Source of the DNA: Corallococcus sp. EGB
GTDB taxonomy: Bacteria; Myxococcota; Myxococcia; Myxococcales; Myxococcaceae
Direction: 5' to 3'
Assembly (NCBI RefSeq): GCF_019968905.1
Contig: NZ_CP079946.1
Span: 682,001-746,000, forward strand
DNA length: 64,000 nt
A program made the position numbers and the translations under genes. Shown here one piece after another: positions 50,825 through 58,258 of this stretch (position 1 is the stretch's first letter; every line of letters begins with the position of its first letter). A model generated the notes under the pieces. The model made no database searches. It was not told the DNA's origin and was given only the letters and a program-made list of their open reading frames with translations.

Positions 50825-51379
50825 TCAGGTGCGCAGCTTCTCGCGCAGCGCCTTCGCGCGGCCCTGCATGTCAGGGTCCAGGCCGGTGAGCTCGATGGAC
50901 TTCAGCCGCTGGTCCAGGCTCTTGGGCAGCTTCTTCTGGAGCGTGCCCGCCTCCTGGAGCGCCTCCAGCTTCGCCAGCGCCTTGTCCACGATGCGCTCGC
51001 GCGGGTGGTCCAGGAGGCTGTCGAGGAAGTACGCGTCCTCGGGCATGTCCGGGTACTTCTCCAGGTAGTCCACCACGCCCTTCACCCAGTCCGCGCGCGT
51101 CTCCGACTCCTGCACCTTGCGCAGGGCGTCCTTCTGGGCCTTGCGCTTGCCTTCGGGGTCGAACGTCTTGGCCAGGCCTTCGGGCAGCTCGCCGCCGGTG
51201 AAGAGGGCGTCCGCGGCGGACTTGTATTTCTGGTAGCTGGCGCTGCGCTCCAGCTTCTGCTGCGCCGGGTCGTCCTGGCGCGAGTGGTACTTGCTCTTGC
51301 CGCGCTGCGCGTCCAGCTCGCGGTAGGTCTTGTTGCGCTTGCCGGTGAAGCCGCCACCGTCGTTGTCGTCTCGGGCCAT
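50825..51379 (-). CDS. Conserved hypothetical cytoplasmic protein, charged
   Basis: 184 residues from ATG 51379; ATG 51385 two codons earlier overlaps the upstream stop (ATGA) and is equally possible by coupling. No domain recognised. Highly charged and helical, with NKTYRELDAQRGKSKYHSR and KKLPKSLDQRLKSIELTGLD. No signal or membrane span. Pairs with the gene upstream as a two-gene operon. Confidence 0.7.
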   Translation of the reverse strand: MARDDNDGGGFTGKRNKTYRELDAQRGKSKYHSRQDDPAQQKLERSASYQKYKSAADALFTGGELPEGLAKTFDPEGKRKAQKDALRKVQESETRADWVKGVVDYLEKYPDMPEDAYFLDSLLDHPRERIVDKALAKLEALQEAGTLQKKLPKSLDQRLKSIELTGLDPDMQGRAKALREKLRT

Positions 51380-51381
51380 CC

Positions 51382-52143
51382 TCATCTCCCCTTGCGCGCG
51401 CTCCACAGCGCCGCCAGTCCCCGCCGGACGAGGGTGCGCACCTGCGCCAGCTCCTCGGGGGCGAGGGGGTGCTCCTCGTCCTGCTCCGCCTCGAACAAGC
51501 TTTCCGTCACGTATTCCTGGAGGGCGGCCGGGGCGGGCGGCGCATCCGGTTCCCTGTCCAGGGCCCTGGCATCCACGGCCGCGAGCCCCGGCGGCCAGCC
51601 CAGCTCCAGCATGGCGTGCAGCTCGAAGAGCAGGTGGCGGGCGACCCCATAACCTTCATCCGTGAGGCCAGCGGCGTCAAGCGCACCCAGCAGGCTGTCC
51701 TGCCGGTTCTCATACGCGTGCATCAGCCGCGTGCGCGCCTTGTCGTCGTCTTCCAGATAACGCCAGGCGGCCTCCACGAATTCGGCGCCGGGCTCGTCCG
51801 GATGGAAGGGCGCGGGCGGCTGGAGCCGCTCCTTCTTCGGGCGCGGCGGGCGGGGGCCGTCCTCCAGCCGCACCCCCTTGCCCTCCAGCACCAGGTCCCA
51901 GAGGCCCAGCAGGTTCTGGTACAGGCGGCGCGCCAGGTCCGGATCCGGGAAGCGGGGCTCCCCGTCGAAGAGGGTGGGAATCACCTGGGCGGCGTCGGCG
52001 CCGTCCGCGCGCGCCTCGCGCATGCGCTCGAGCACGTCGGCGGTGTCGCAGGGACTGCCGGCCAGCTCCAGCAGTCCGTCGAGCGTCTGTGCACCCTCGA
52101 ACTGGCGGACGAAGTCGGGGGCTCGGTTCTTGGAGCGGCTCAT
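51382..52143 (-). CDS. Conserved hypothetical acidic protein
   Basis: 253 residues from ATG 52143; the frame is open to 52194, but the added residues look unlike a protein start. Rich in Glu, Asp and Leu, helical; PDLARRLYQNLLGLWDLVLEG and GVARHLLFELHAMLELGWP are likely helices. No domain recognised. Its stop overlaps the next start, so it is coupled to the smaller charged protein. Confidence 0.7.
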   Translation of the reverse strand: MSRSKNRAPDFVRQFEGAQTLDGLLELAGSPCDTADVLERMREARADGADAAQVIPTLFDGEPRFPDPDLARRLYQNLLGLWDLVLEGKGVRLEDGPRPPRPKKERLQPPAPFHPDEPGAEFVEAAWRYLEDDDKARTRLMHAYENRQDSLLGALDAAGLTDEGYGVARHLLFELHAMLELGWPPGLAAVDARALDREPDAPPAPAALQEYVTESLFEAEQDEEHPLAPEELAQVRTLVRRGLAALWSARKGR

Positions 52144-52247
52144 CGTGGGATGGACGGTAGGCACAAGGCGGGCATCCGCGCACGGGGCATTCACCCAGAA
52201 GGGCGTCGCTTCCGTTTCGGGCGCGGCGCCCCTACTCTGCGGCAGTC

Positions 52248-52973
52248 ATGGCCGTGGAATCCTCGTCCGACCCCTTGAAGTCCGCGATGCAGGAACTCTA
52301 CCGCGCGCGCGCGGTGGAGGGCCCCATGGGGGAGAACGGCCTGCGCACCGTCTGGCACCTGTCTCCCCAGGGAGCGGAGCTGATGTCGCTGGTGGACGAG
52401 GATGGCCGGGTGCGCCGCCAGGAGCTCACGCTGCTGGATGAACACTGCATCTGGGCCAGCGGCCAGGGCGTTCGCACCGGCCGGGTGGAGGGCGGCCCGT
52501 CCCGTCCCGTGTCCACGGAGGTGCGCGCGGACCCGGAGCTGGTGCCCCAGCGGCTGGTGCGCGCCGCGCAGGCGCTCGCCACCTACGAGGGCCAGGACCG
52601 TTACATCCTGCACATGCAGCGCGTGCTGGCGCTGGCGCGCGAGGGGTTGGAGATGTCCAGCGTCACGTCGCCGGAGCCCCTGGGAGAGCGGCCGGGCCGG
52701 GGGGCGGGCGCCCGCGACACCGTCCCCATCCGGACCGTGACCTTCACGCCGGTGGCCCCGTCTCCAGAAGCCGTCCCGGCCGTGGCGCCGGCGCCCCTGG
52801 TGGAGGTGGCCCCGGAGCCGGAGCCGGTGGTGCTGCGCTACGGTCAGCCGCTGCCCAATGAGGTCATCCCCCCGGTGGTGCGCAAGTCGGAGGGGCTGGT
52901 GATGGTGGCCGTCTTCGGCTTCGCCGTCGTGGTGGGGCTCATCATGCTGTTCGTGCTGATGCGGGGAAGCTGA
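52248..52973 (+). CDS. Hypothetical tail-anchored protein
   Basis: 241 residues. A folded N-terminal part (about 1-140, LKSAMQELYRARAVEGPMGE) is followed by a Pro/Val/Glu-rich linker and a C-terminal hydrophobic helix (VMVAVFGFAVVVGLIMLFVLM), then Arg-Gly-Ser. This is a tail-anchored membrane topology with the bulk in the cytoplasm. No family recognised. Its last 32 bp overlap the convergent gene. Confidence 0.7.
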   Translation: MAVESSSDPLKSAMQELYRARAVEGPMGENGLRTVWHLSPQGAELMSLVDEDGRVRRQELTLLDEHCIWASGQGVRTGRVEGGPSRPVSTEVRADPELVPQRLVRAAQALATYEGQDRYILHMQRVLALAREGLEMSSVTSPEPLGERPGRGAGARDTVPIRTVTFTPVAPSPEAVPAVAPAPLVEVAPEPEPVVLRYGQPLPNEVIPPVVRKSEGLVMVAVFGFAVVVGLIMLFVLMRGS

Positions 52974-53919
52974 GCCGCAGCGGCGAGCGCTCGCCCATCA
53001 GGTGCGTCACGTCCGCGTCGGTGGGGACGCTGCCGGACGTCCGGTGGCCGGCGGTGACGCGCTCCGGCCCCAGCGTGGTGTGCAGCGGGTGCGCGTCCAG
53101 CACCAGCAGGACGGCCACCACGACGGTGAGCACCAGGCCCCCCACCCACTCCAGCGCGCGCGTGCGCCGGGCCTCCCTCGCGCGGTACGTCATCAGCCAG
53201 GTGAAGCCCAGCACCAGCAGGCAGGAGAAGCAGCCCCAGCGCACCGTGCGCAGCCGCGCCGCCTGCGCCATGCCCTCCGCCATCAGGTCCGGGCGGAGCT
53301 CGCCGGGGGCCCGCGCCAGCCGCGTCAGCAGCGTGAAGAGCTGGTGCGCCTCCAGCGTGCCCACCACCGCCATGCTCGCCAGCGCCGCGGACACCAGGCT
53401 GGCCAACAGCAGGCTGCGGCGCGTCTGCTCCTGCCCCACGCGCGCGGTGTTGTAGCGCGCCATGCCCAGCGCCACCGACAGCGCGCCCAGCAGCACCGCG
53501 CTCGTCCAGGCCCCCAGCAGGCGAGGCGCCATGGCCCTGCCCAGCCCGGCCGTCAACGCGATGCCCGCGTCCGACGCGGACACCAGCGGCAGCGCCGCCT
53601 GCAGCCGCTCCAGCAGCACCTCCGTGCCCAGCAGGCCCAGCGTCCACGGCACCGTGGCCATGCCCAACATCACCGCCAGCGGCACCGTGCGCCCCAGCAG
53701 CGTGGAGCCGGCCGCCAGGCTGAGCAGCGGCACCTCCACCACCAGCGTCACGACCAGCAGCAGCGAGAACGGCCCCGCGGAGGTCACCACGCTCAACAGC
53801 CCGGCGGGACTGCCCAGCAGCGCGGGCAGCGTGCCCCCCAGCACGCACACCGTGGTGGGAACGGCCAGCGCCACCGCGAAAAGCCCGGGCGCGACGTGAG
53901 GTCTGACTGGAACAAGCAT
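52942..53919 (-). CDS. Polytopic membrane protein of unknown function
   Basis: 325 residues with about seven hydrophobic segments (for example FSLLLVVTLVVEVPLLSLAA, AVMLGMATVPWTLGLLG, VLLGALSVALGMA, GLVLTVVVAVLLVLDA). Two Leu/Ala-rich blocks resemble MotA/TolQ/ExbB proteins in general, but I see no diagnostic motif, so no function is given. ATG 53919 has a weak ribosome site. It converges with the gene to the left and overlaps it by 32 bp. Confidence 0.7.
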   Translation of the reverse strand: MLVPVRPHVAPGLFAVALAVPTTVCVLGGTLPALLGSPAGLLSVVTSAGPFSLLLVVTLVVEVPLLSLAAGSTLLGRTVPLAVMLGMATVPWTLGLLGTEVLLERLQAALPLVSASDAGIALTAGLGRAMAPRLLGAWTSAVLLGALSVALGMARYNTARVGQEQTRRSLLLASLVSAALASMAVVGTLEAHQLFTLLTRLARAPGELRPDLMAEGMAQAARLRTVRWGCFSCLLVLGFTWLMTYRAREARRTRALEWVGGLVLTVVVAVLLVLDAHPLHTTLGPERVTAGHRTSGSVPTDADVTHLMGERSPLRLSFPASARTA

Positions 53920-53956
53920 TTCCAGTGAGAATAGGGGGACTGTGATTCCTTGTAAT

Positions 53957-54436
53957 TCAGACGGGGGGACGTCCCACGAGCCAGTACACGACAGTGCAGA
54001 CGGCGCCGGCCACGGGAGCGAGCACGATGCCCCAGAGGAGCGTGTGTCCGCAGTCCGCGCCCTCGCAGCCGATGCGCCCGTAGGCGAGCACGCCGCTGGT
54101 GAGCATGGGCAGGTGCATGCCCGCGATGAACAGGCCCAGGCCGCGCAGCACGAGCCCCCGGTACCAGGGCCGCGTCCACAGCCGGAAGACGAGCGGGACG
54201 AGGACGAGCGTGCCGGTGAAGGCCGCGGCCAGCGCGAGGTGCCGGGCGGCCACCGCGACGCACGCGCCCGCGGCCAGGAGCAGGGCGGGCACCAGCAGGA
54301 GCGCGTTGAGCGACAGTGGCTCTCGTTCGCGGGGCGGCGTCGGACGCATGGGCCAGGGCGGAAGGCTCGCAGGGCGTGCCCGGTCGCGCAAGGACGGGAA
54401 TGGAGCAGGGAGGTCGGGCACGGGCCGCAGGTACAC
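53957..54436 (-). CDS. Small membrane protein of unknown function
   Basis: 159 residues from GTG 54436; ATG 54349 would give 130 residues and start just before the membrane helices. Four hydrophobic helices (LNALLLVPALLLAAGA, LAAAFTGTLVLVPLVF, LVLRGLGLFIAGMHLP, GIVLAPVAGAVCTVVYWLVG), with Cys pair IGCEGADCGH between the third and fourth. No family recognised. Confidence 0.6.
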   Translation of the reverse strand: MYLRPVPDLPAPFPSLRDRARPASLPPWPMRPTPPREREPLSLNALLLVPALLLAAGACVAVAARHLALAAAFTGTLVLVPLVFRLWTRPWYRGLVLRGLGLFIAGMHLPMLTSGVLAYGRIGCEGADCGHTLLWGIVLAPVAGAVCTVVYWLVGRPPV

Positions 54437-54451
54437 GCACTCCGCGAGCGG

Positions 54452-54476
54452 ACGCCATGGCCCCGCGGGGTGGCGT
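54452..54476. terminator. Hairpin after the ABC exporter gene
   Basis: ACGCCA (54452-54457) and TGGCGT (54471-54476) enclose the palindrome CCCCGCGGGG (54461-54470). It directly abuts the exporter stop and precedes the small membrane gene, so it may separate the two. No T run. Confidence 0.35.
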
Positions 54477-56345
54477 TCAGGCGGCGACGGCGCCCTCGCC
54501 CAACAGCCGCGCGTAGCGGCCCCGCAGCGCGAGCAGCTGTTCGTGCGTGCCCGCCTCCACCACCTGGCCGCCCTCCACCACGGCGATGAGGTCCGCGTCG
54601 CGCACGGTGCTGAGCCGGTGCGCGATGACCAGCACCGTGCGGCCCTTCATCAGCGCCTGGAGCCCCGCGCCCACCGCCGCCTCGCTGGTGGCGTCCAGGG
54701 CGCTGGTCGGCTCATCCAGCAGCAGCAGGGACGGGCGGCGCAGGAAGGCGCGCGCCAGGGCCAGGCGCTGGCGTTGTCCGCCGGACAGGCGGCTGCCCCG
54801 CTCGCCCACGGGTTCATCCAGGCCGCCGGGCAGCGCGCGCACGAAGTCCTCCGCGTGCGCCAGCCGCAGCGCCTCCCACAGCGCGTCGTCCGTCGCGTCC
54901 GGCTGGCCCAGGCGCAGGTTGTGGCGCACGGTGCCGGAGAAGAGCACCGGCTCCTGCGGCACCCACGCCAGCTGCGCGCGCACGCTGGAGGACTTGAGGG
55001 ACGACAGCGGCACGCCGTCCCACTTCACCTCGCCGCCGCTGGACGGAAGGAAGCCCAGGAGCACGGAGAACAGCGTCGTCTTGCCCGCGCCGGACGGCCC
55101 CACCAGCGCCACGCGCGCGCCCGCGGGAATGGTGAGGTCCACGCCGCGCAGGGCCTCGCGCCCGTCCGCGTAGGTGGCGCGCACGCCGGACAGCTCCAGC
55201 GCGCGCGTCAGGGGCTGCGCCTCCGCTCCTTCATCCGGAGGCACCGGCGCGTCCGCGAGCGCGAACAGCCGCTCCGCCGCCGCCAGCCCCGTGAGCACCT
55301 GCGACAGCGTGCCGCTCAGCGACTTCACCGGCTGATAGAGCAGGAGCGCCGCCGCCATGAAGGACAGGAGGCGCCCGGCGAGCGACGGATCCATGGACAC
55401 CGCGCGGGCGCCCCACGCCACCGCCACCGCCACGCCGACGATGCCCAGCAGTTCAACGGTGGGGCTGAACGCGCCGCGGATGAAGAGCGAGCGGCGCATC
55501 TCCGCCAGGTACGCCTCCGCTTCCGCGTCGAACGTCTCCAGCGCGCGCGGCACCGTGCCGTACGCCTGCACCACCGGGAGGTTCTGCAGCTGTTCGGCGG
55601 TGATGGCGCTGAGCGCGCCCAGGTTCGCCTGTGAGCGGGTGGCCACCTTCTTGAGCGACCGCGCGAAGCGGTTCACCGGCACCACCGTCACGGGAACGAC
55701 GACGAACGTGAAGAGAAAGAGTTTCGCGTCGATGAGGAAGCAGGTCGCCAGCAGTGCGACAATCTGCAGCCCATCCCTCACGTACGATGACAGCGCCTGG
55801 GTGACAGAGAACTCCACCAGGGGTACGTCGGAGGTGAACCGGGAGAGGATTTCTCCGGAGTGCCGCTGCTCGAAGAACGCCGGTGGCTGGGCGAGCAGGC
55901 GGCCGTAGAGAAAGCCCCTCAGGTCCGCCATCACCCGCTGGCCCAACCGCTGCATCAGGCCGCCCTGAAGGAACTGGGCGGTGGCCTTGACCAGCGCCAC
56001 CGCGACCACCAGGAGGGGCAGCCGGGACAGGAGGGCCTCCGGCGCCAGGGTCATCCCCGCGACGGTGACGGGGGCGCCGGTGAGGACGGCGCGCAGGAGC
56101 GGCCCGACGATCCACGCGTACGCGGCGGTGGCCGCCGCGGCGGTGAGCGAGGCCAGCGTGCCCGCCAGCAGCAACCGGCGGTACGGGCTCAGGTAGCCCA
56201 GGAGCCGGCGATAGACGTGCGCGGAGGGACGGGGGGCCACGGAGGGGGCGCACTCTGTCACCGAGGCGACGGTGGCGTCCAAGCGAAAGGGAAGCGGGGG
56301 AGCGGGTGTGCATGGCCGCCCGCCCCACGGCCGGCCAGGGAGCAC
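54477..56345 (-). CDS. ABC exporter, fused permease and ATPase (MsbA-like)
   Basis: 622 residues from the first GTG 56345. GTG 56261 is also possible because the first 40 residues are Pro/Gly-rich and do not resemble the family. Six membrane helices (about 55-330) are followed by the ATPase: Walker A GPSGAGKTT, Q loop WVPQEPVLFSGTV, signature LSGGQRQRLALARAF, Walker B LLLLDEPTSALD, switch His in IAHRLST. Half-transporter that works as a dimer, exporting lipids, peptides or drugs. Substrate not deducible. Confidence 0.9.
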   Translation of the reverse strand: MLPGRPWGGRPCTPAPPLPFRLDATVASVTECAPSVAPRPSAHVYRRLLGYLSPYRRLLLAGTLASLTAAAATAAYAWIVGPLLRAVLTGAPVTVAGMTLAPEALLSRLPLLVVAVALVKATAQFLQGGLMQRLGQRVMADLRGFLYGRLLAQPPAFFEQRHSGEILSRFTSDVPLVEFSVTQALSSYVRDGLQIVALLATCFLIDAKLFLFTFVVVPVTVVPVNRFARSLKKVATRSQANLGALSAITAEQLQNLPVVQAYGTVPRALETFDAEAEAYLAEMRRSLFIRGAFSPTVELLGIVGVAVAVAWGARAVSMDPSLAGRLLSFMAAALLLYQPVKSLSGTLSQVLTGLAAAERLFALADAPVPPDEGAEAQPLTRALELSGVRATYADGREALRGVDLTIPAGARVALVGPSGAGKTTLFSVLLGFLPSSGGEVKWDGVPLSSLKSSSVRAQLAWVPQEPVLFSGTVRHNLRLGQPDATDDALWEALRLAHAEDFVRALPGGLDEPVGERGSRLSGGQRQRLALARAFLRRPSLLLLDEPTSALDATSEAAVGAGLQALMKGRTVLVIAHRLSTVRDADLIAVVEGGQVVEAGTHEQLLALRGRYARLLGEGAVAA

Positions 56346-56399
56346 TCACGCCCGCCTGCGTTGCCGCATCCCACACATGCGGACAGCTTGAGATGCGCC

Positions 56400-56840
56400 A
56401 TGGAAACCAACTCCGAGAAAGAAGTCCAATTCAATCCCGGCTGCGAGTCGGTCGTGGAGGACGAAGAGCGCCGCCGTCTGCTCTGGCTGATGGCCGAGTA
56501 CTTCCGCACCATTGGTTACTCGGACATCAAGGCCCGCCTCCCTGGCTTCATGCCGCCGCCCGTGTTGTCCGGCACCATCGAGGACCACCGGCCGGACTTC
56601 ACCTGCCGTCAGTCCGACTCCGCCCGCACGCCCATCATCCTGGAGATCGTCACTCCCGGCATGGTGGATGATCCAACCGCGGAGAACCGCTGGAGCCTGC
56701 TGGCCAGCGCCGCGAAGCTCTACAACGCCGAGCTGCACTTCGTGGTCCCCAAGTGGTCCACCGGCGGCCCCGTGGACCCGGCCCTCAAGCGCCGGCTCGC
56801 CCGCATGGAGCTGACGGCCAACCGCGTCTGGACCGTGTAG
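56400..56840 (+). CDS. Conserved hypothetical protein, possibly nuclease-fold
   Basis: 146 residues from ATG 56400. HRPDFTCRQSDSARTPIILEIV shows an Asp strand followed by a Glu strand, as in PD-(D/E)xK folds, but Val takes the place of the usual Lys, so the likeness is weak. GYSDIKARLPGFMPPPVLSG precedes it. No signal or membrane segment. The gene is isolated between a divergent exporter and dnaJ. Confidence 0.6.
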   Translation: METNSEKEVQFNPGCESVVEDEERRRLLWLMAEYFRTIGYSDIKARLPGFMPPPVLSGTIEDHRPDFTCRQSDSARTPIILEIVTPGMVDDPTAENRWSLLASAAKLYNAELHFVVPKWSTGGPVDPALKRRLARMELTANRVWTV

Positions 56841-56878
56841 CCGGAGCCTCGCGTCACACGGGTTGGGCCCGGGCCCGG

Positions 56879-56945
56879 ATTGCTGGCGTGTTTCGCTGCG
56901 TTATAGTGACTCCGATTCTCTACGCAGCTTGAAAACGCCAGCAAT
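56879..56945 (+). promoter_or_regulatory. Promoter within a 22-bp interrupted palindrome upstream of dnaJ
   Basis: ATTGCTGGCGT (56879-56889) and ACGCCAGCAAT (56935-56945) are perfect inverted repeats; inside them TTTC/GAAA and GCTGCGT (56895-56901) / ACGCAGC (56922-56928) extend the stem to 22 pairs with only small bulges. The 20-nt loop begins with the -10-like TATAGT (56902-56907), which with TTGCTG (56880-56885) gives a 16-bp spaced promoter. The right arm falls in the 5' leader of dnaJ, 18 bp upstream of its ATG. The CTTGAAA at 56928 recalls a heat-shock -35 box but has no matching -10. Confidence 0.5.
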
Positions 56946-56963
56946 TTCCAGGGGTTTGATTCA

Positions 56964-58082
56964 ATGGCAGGGGCCGCAGGGCAGAAGCGCGACTACTACG
57001 AGGTCCTGGGCGTCCAGAAGACTGTCTCGGCGCAGGACCTGAAGAGCGCGTTCCGCAAGGTCGCGTTGCAGTACCACCCGGACCGGAACCCCGGGAACCA
57101 CGAGGCCGAGGAGAAGTTCAAGGAGGCCTCGGAGGCCTATGAGGTCCTGAGTGATCCGGACCGGCGCTCGAAGTACGACCGCTTCGGCCACGCGGGCAAC
57201 CCCTTCGGGGACGTGGGCGGCGGTTTCCAGGGCGTCAACATCAACGACATCTTCGGGGAGATCTTCGGCGACATCTTCGGAGGTGGCGGCCGCGGCCGGC
57301 AGCGCCAGAGCCGGGGCGCGGACCTGCGCTACAACCTCGAAATCTCCTTCGAGGAGGCGGCGTTCGGCTGCCGCCCGAAGGTGACCATCCCCCGCCCGAA
57401 GAAGTGCGAGACCTGCTCCGGCTCCGGCAGCAAGAGCGGCGCGGCGCCCCGGCCGTGCGCGGCGTGCGGCGGCAGCGGTGAGCTGCGTTACTCGCAGGGC
57501 TTCTTCGCGGTGTCCCGGCCGTGCGGCGACTGCGGCGGCACGGGCGCCACCATTCCGGATCCGTGCAACAAGTGCCGGGGCTCCGGGAAGGTCGCGTCGG
57601 AAGAGGTCATCGAGGTCGCCATCCCGGGCGGCGTGGACAACGGCACGCGCGTGCGGCTGGCCGGCATGGGCGAGCCCGGCGACCGGGGCGCTCCCGCGGG
57701 CGACCTGTACGTGACGGTCATCGTGCGCGAGCACCCGCTGTTCCAGCGCGAGGAGTACGAGGTCTTCTGCGAGGTGCCGGTGTCCTTCACGCAGGCGGCG
57801 CTGGGCGCGAAGATCGACGTGCCCACGCTGGACGGCAAGGTGAAGATGACCATCCCGGCGGGGACCCAGTCCGGCAAGGTGTTCCGCCTGCGCGGCAAGG
57901 GCATCCCGCACCTGCACAGCCAGCAGCGCGGAGATCAGCACGTGCGCGTCATCATCGAAACGCCCACGGAGCTGTCCTCCAAGCAGCGCGAGCTGCTGGA
58001 GCGCTTCGCGGAGGTGTCCGGCGAGGAGACCCATCCGCAGTCGAAGTCCTTCTTCGACAAGGTGAAGGAGCTCTTCGGCTAG
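56964..58082 (+). CDS. dnaJ: Chaperone DnaJ (Hsp40)
   Basis: 372 residues, full length. J domain [20 protein letters not shown] with HPD in [12 protein letters not shown], Gly/Phe region [21 protein letters not shown] (broken over two), four zinc motifs ([32 protein letters not shown]), and the C-terminal substrate domains. It delivers unfolded proteins to DnaK and stimulates its ATPase. No dnaK or grpE adjacent, so this is a stand-alone copy, one of several expected in a myxobacterium. Ribosome site AGGGG lies 9 bp before the ATG. Upstream palindrome described separately. Confidence 0.96.
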   Translation: MAGAAGQKRDYYEVLGVQKTVSAQDLKSAFRKVALQYHPDRNPGNHEAEEKFKEASEAYEVLSDPDRRSKYDRFGHAGNPFGDVGGGFQGVNINDIFGEIFGDIFGGGGRGRQRQSRGADLRYNLEISFEEAAFGCRPKVTIPRPKKCETCSGSGSKSGAAPRPCAACGGSGELRYSQGFFAVSRPCGDCGGTGATIPDPCNKCRGSGKVASEEVIEVAIPGGVDNGTRVRLAGMGEPGDRGAPAGDLYVTVIVREHPLFQREEYEVFCEVPVSFTQAALGAKIDVPTLDGKVKMTIPAGTQSGKVFRLRGKGIPHLHSQQRGDQHVRVIIETPTELSSKQRELLERFAEVSGEETHPQSKSFFDKVKELFG

Positions 58083-58258
58083 CAGGCCGGGCGTGCGTCC
58101 GGGGCCGCGCGCGAGCGTGGCTCCGGGGCCGCACGAAGGGGGAGGGGACGGGGCTCTCCCCTCGGTGACGCAAGCGGGCACGCGCGGTGCACTGAAGCGG
58201 ACGTTCCGGGGGAATCTTCCCTCCGCTCAAGTGTCGACGGAGCCTCACCCGCGCTGCT

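Noticed and set aside
56928-56954. CTTGAAA upstream of dnaJ as a sigma-32 heat-shock -35 box.
   Set aside because: No CCCCAT-like -10 box at the proper distance; the box is part of the palindrome. The TTGCTG/TATAGT pair is the better promoter candidate.
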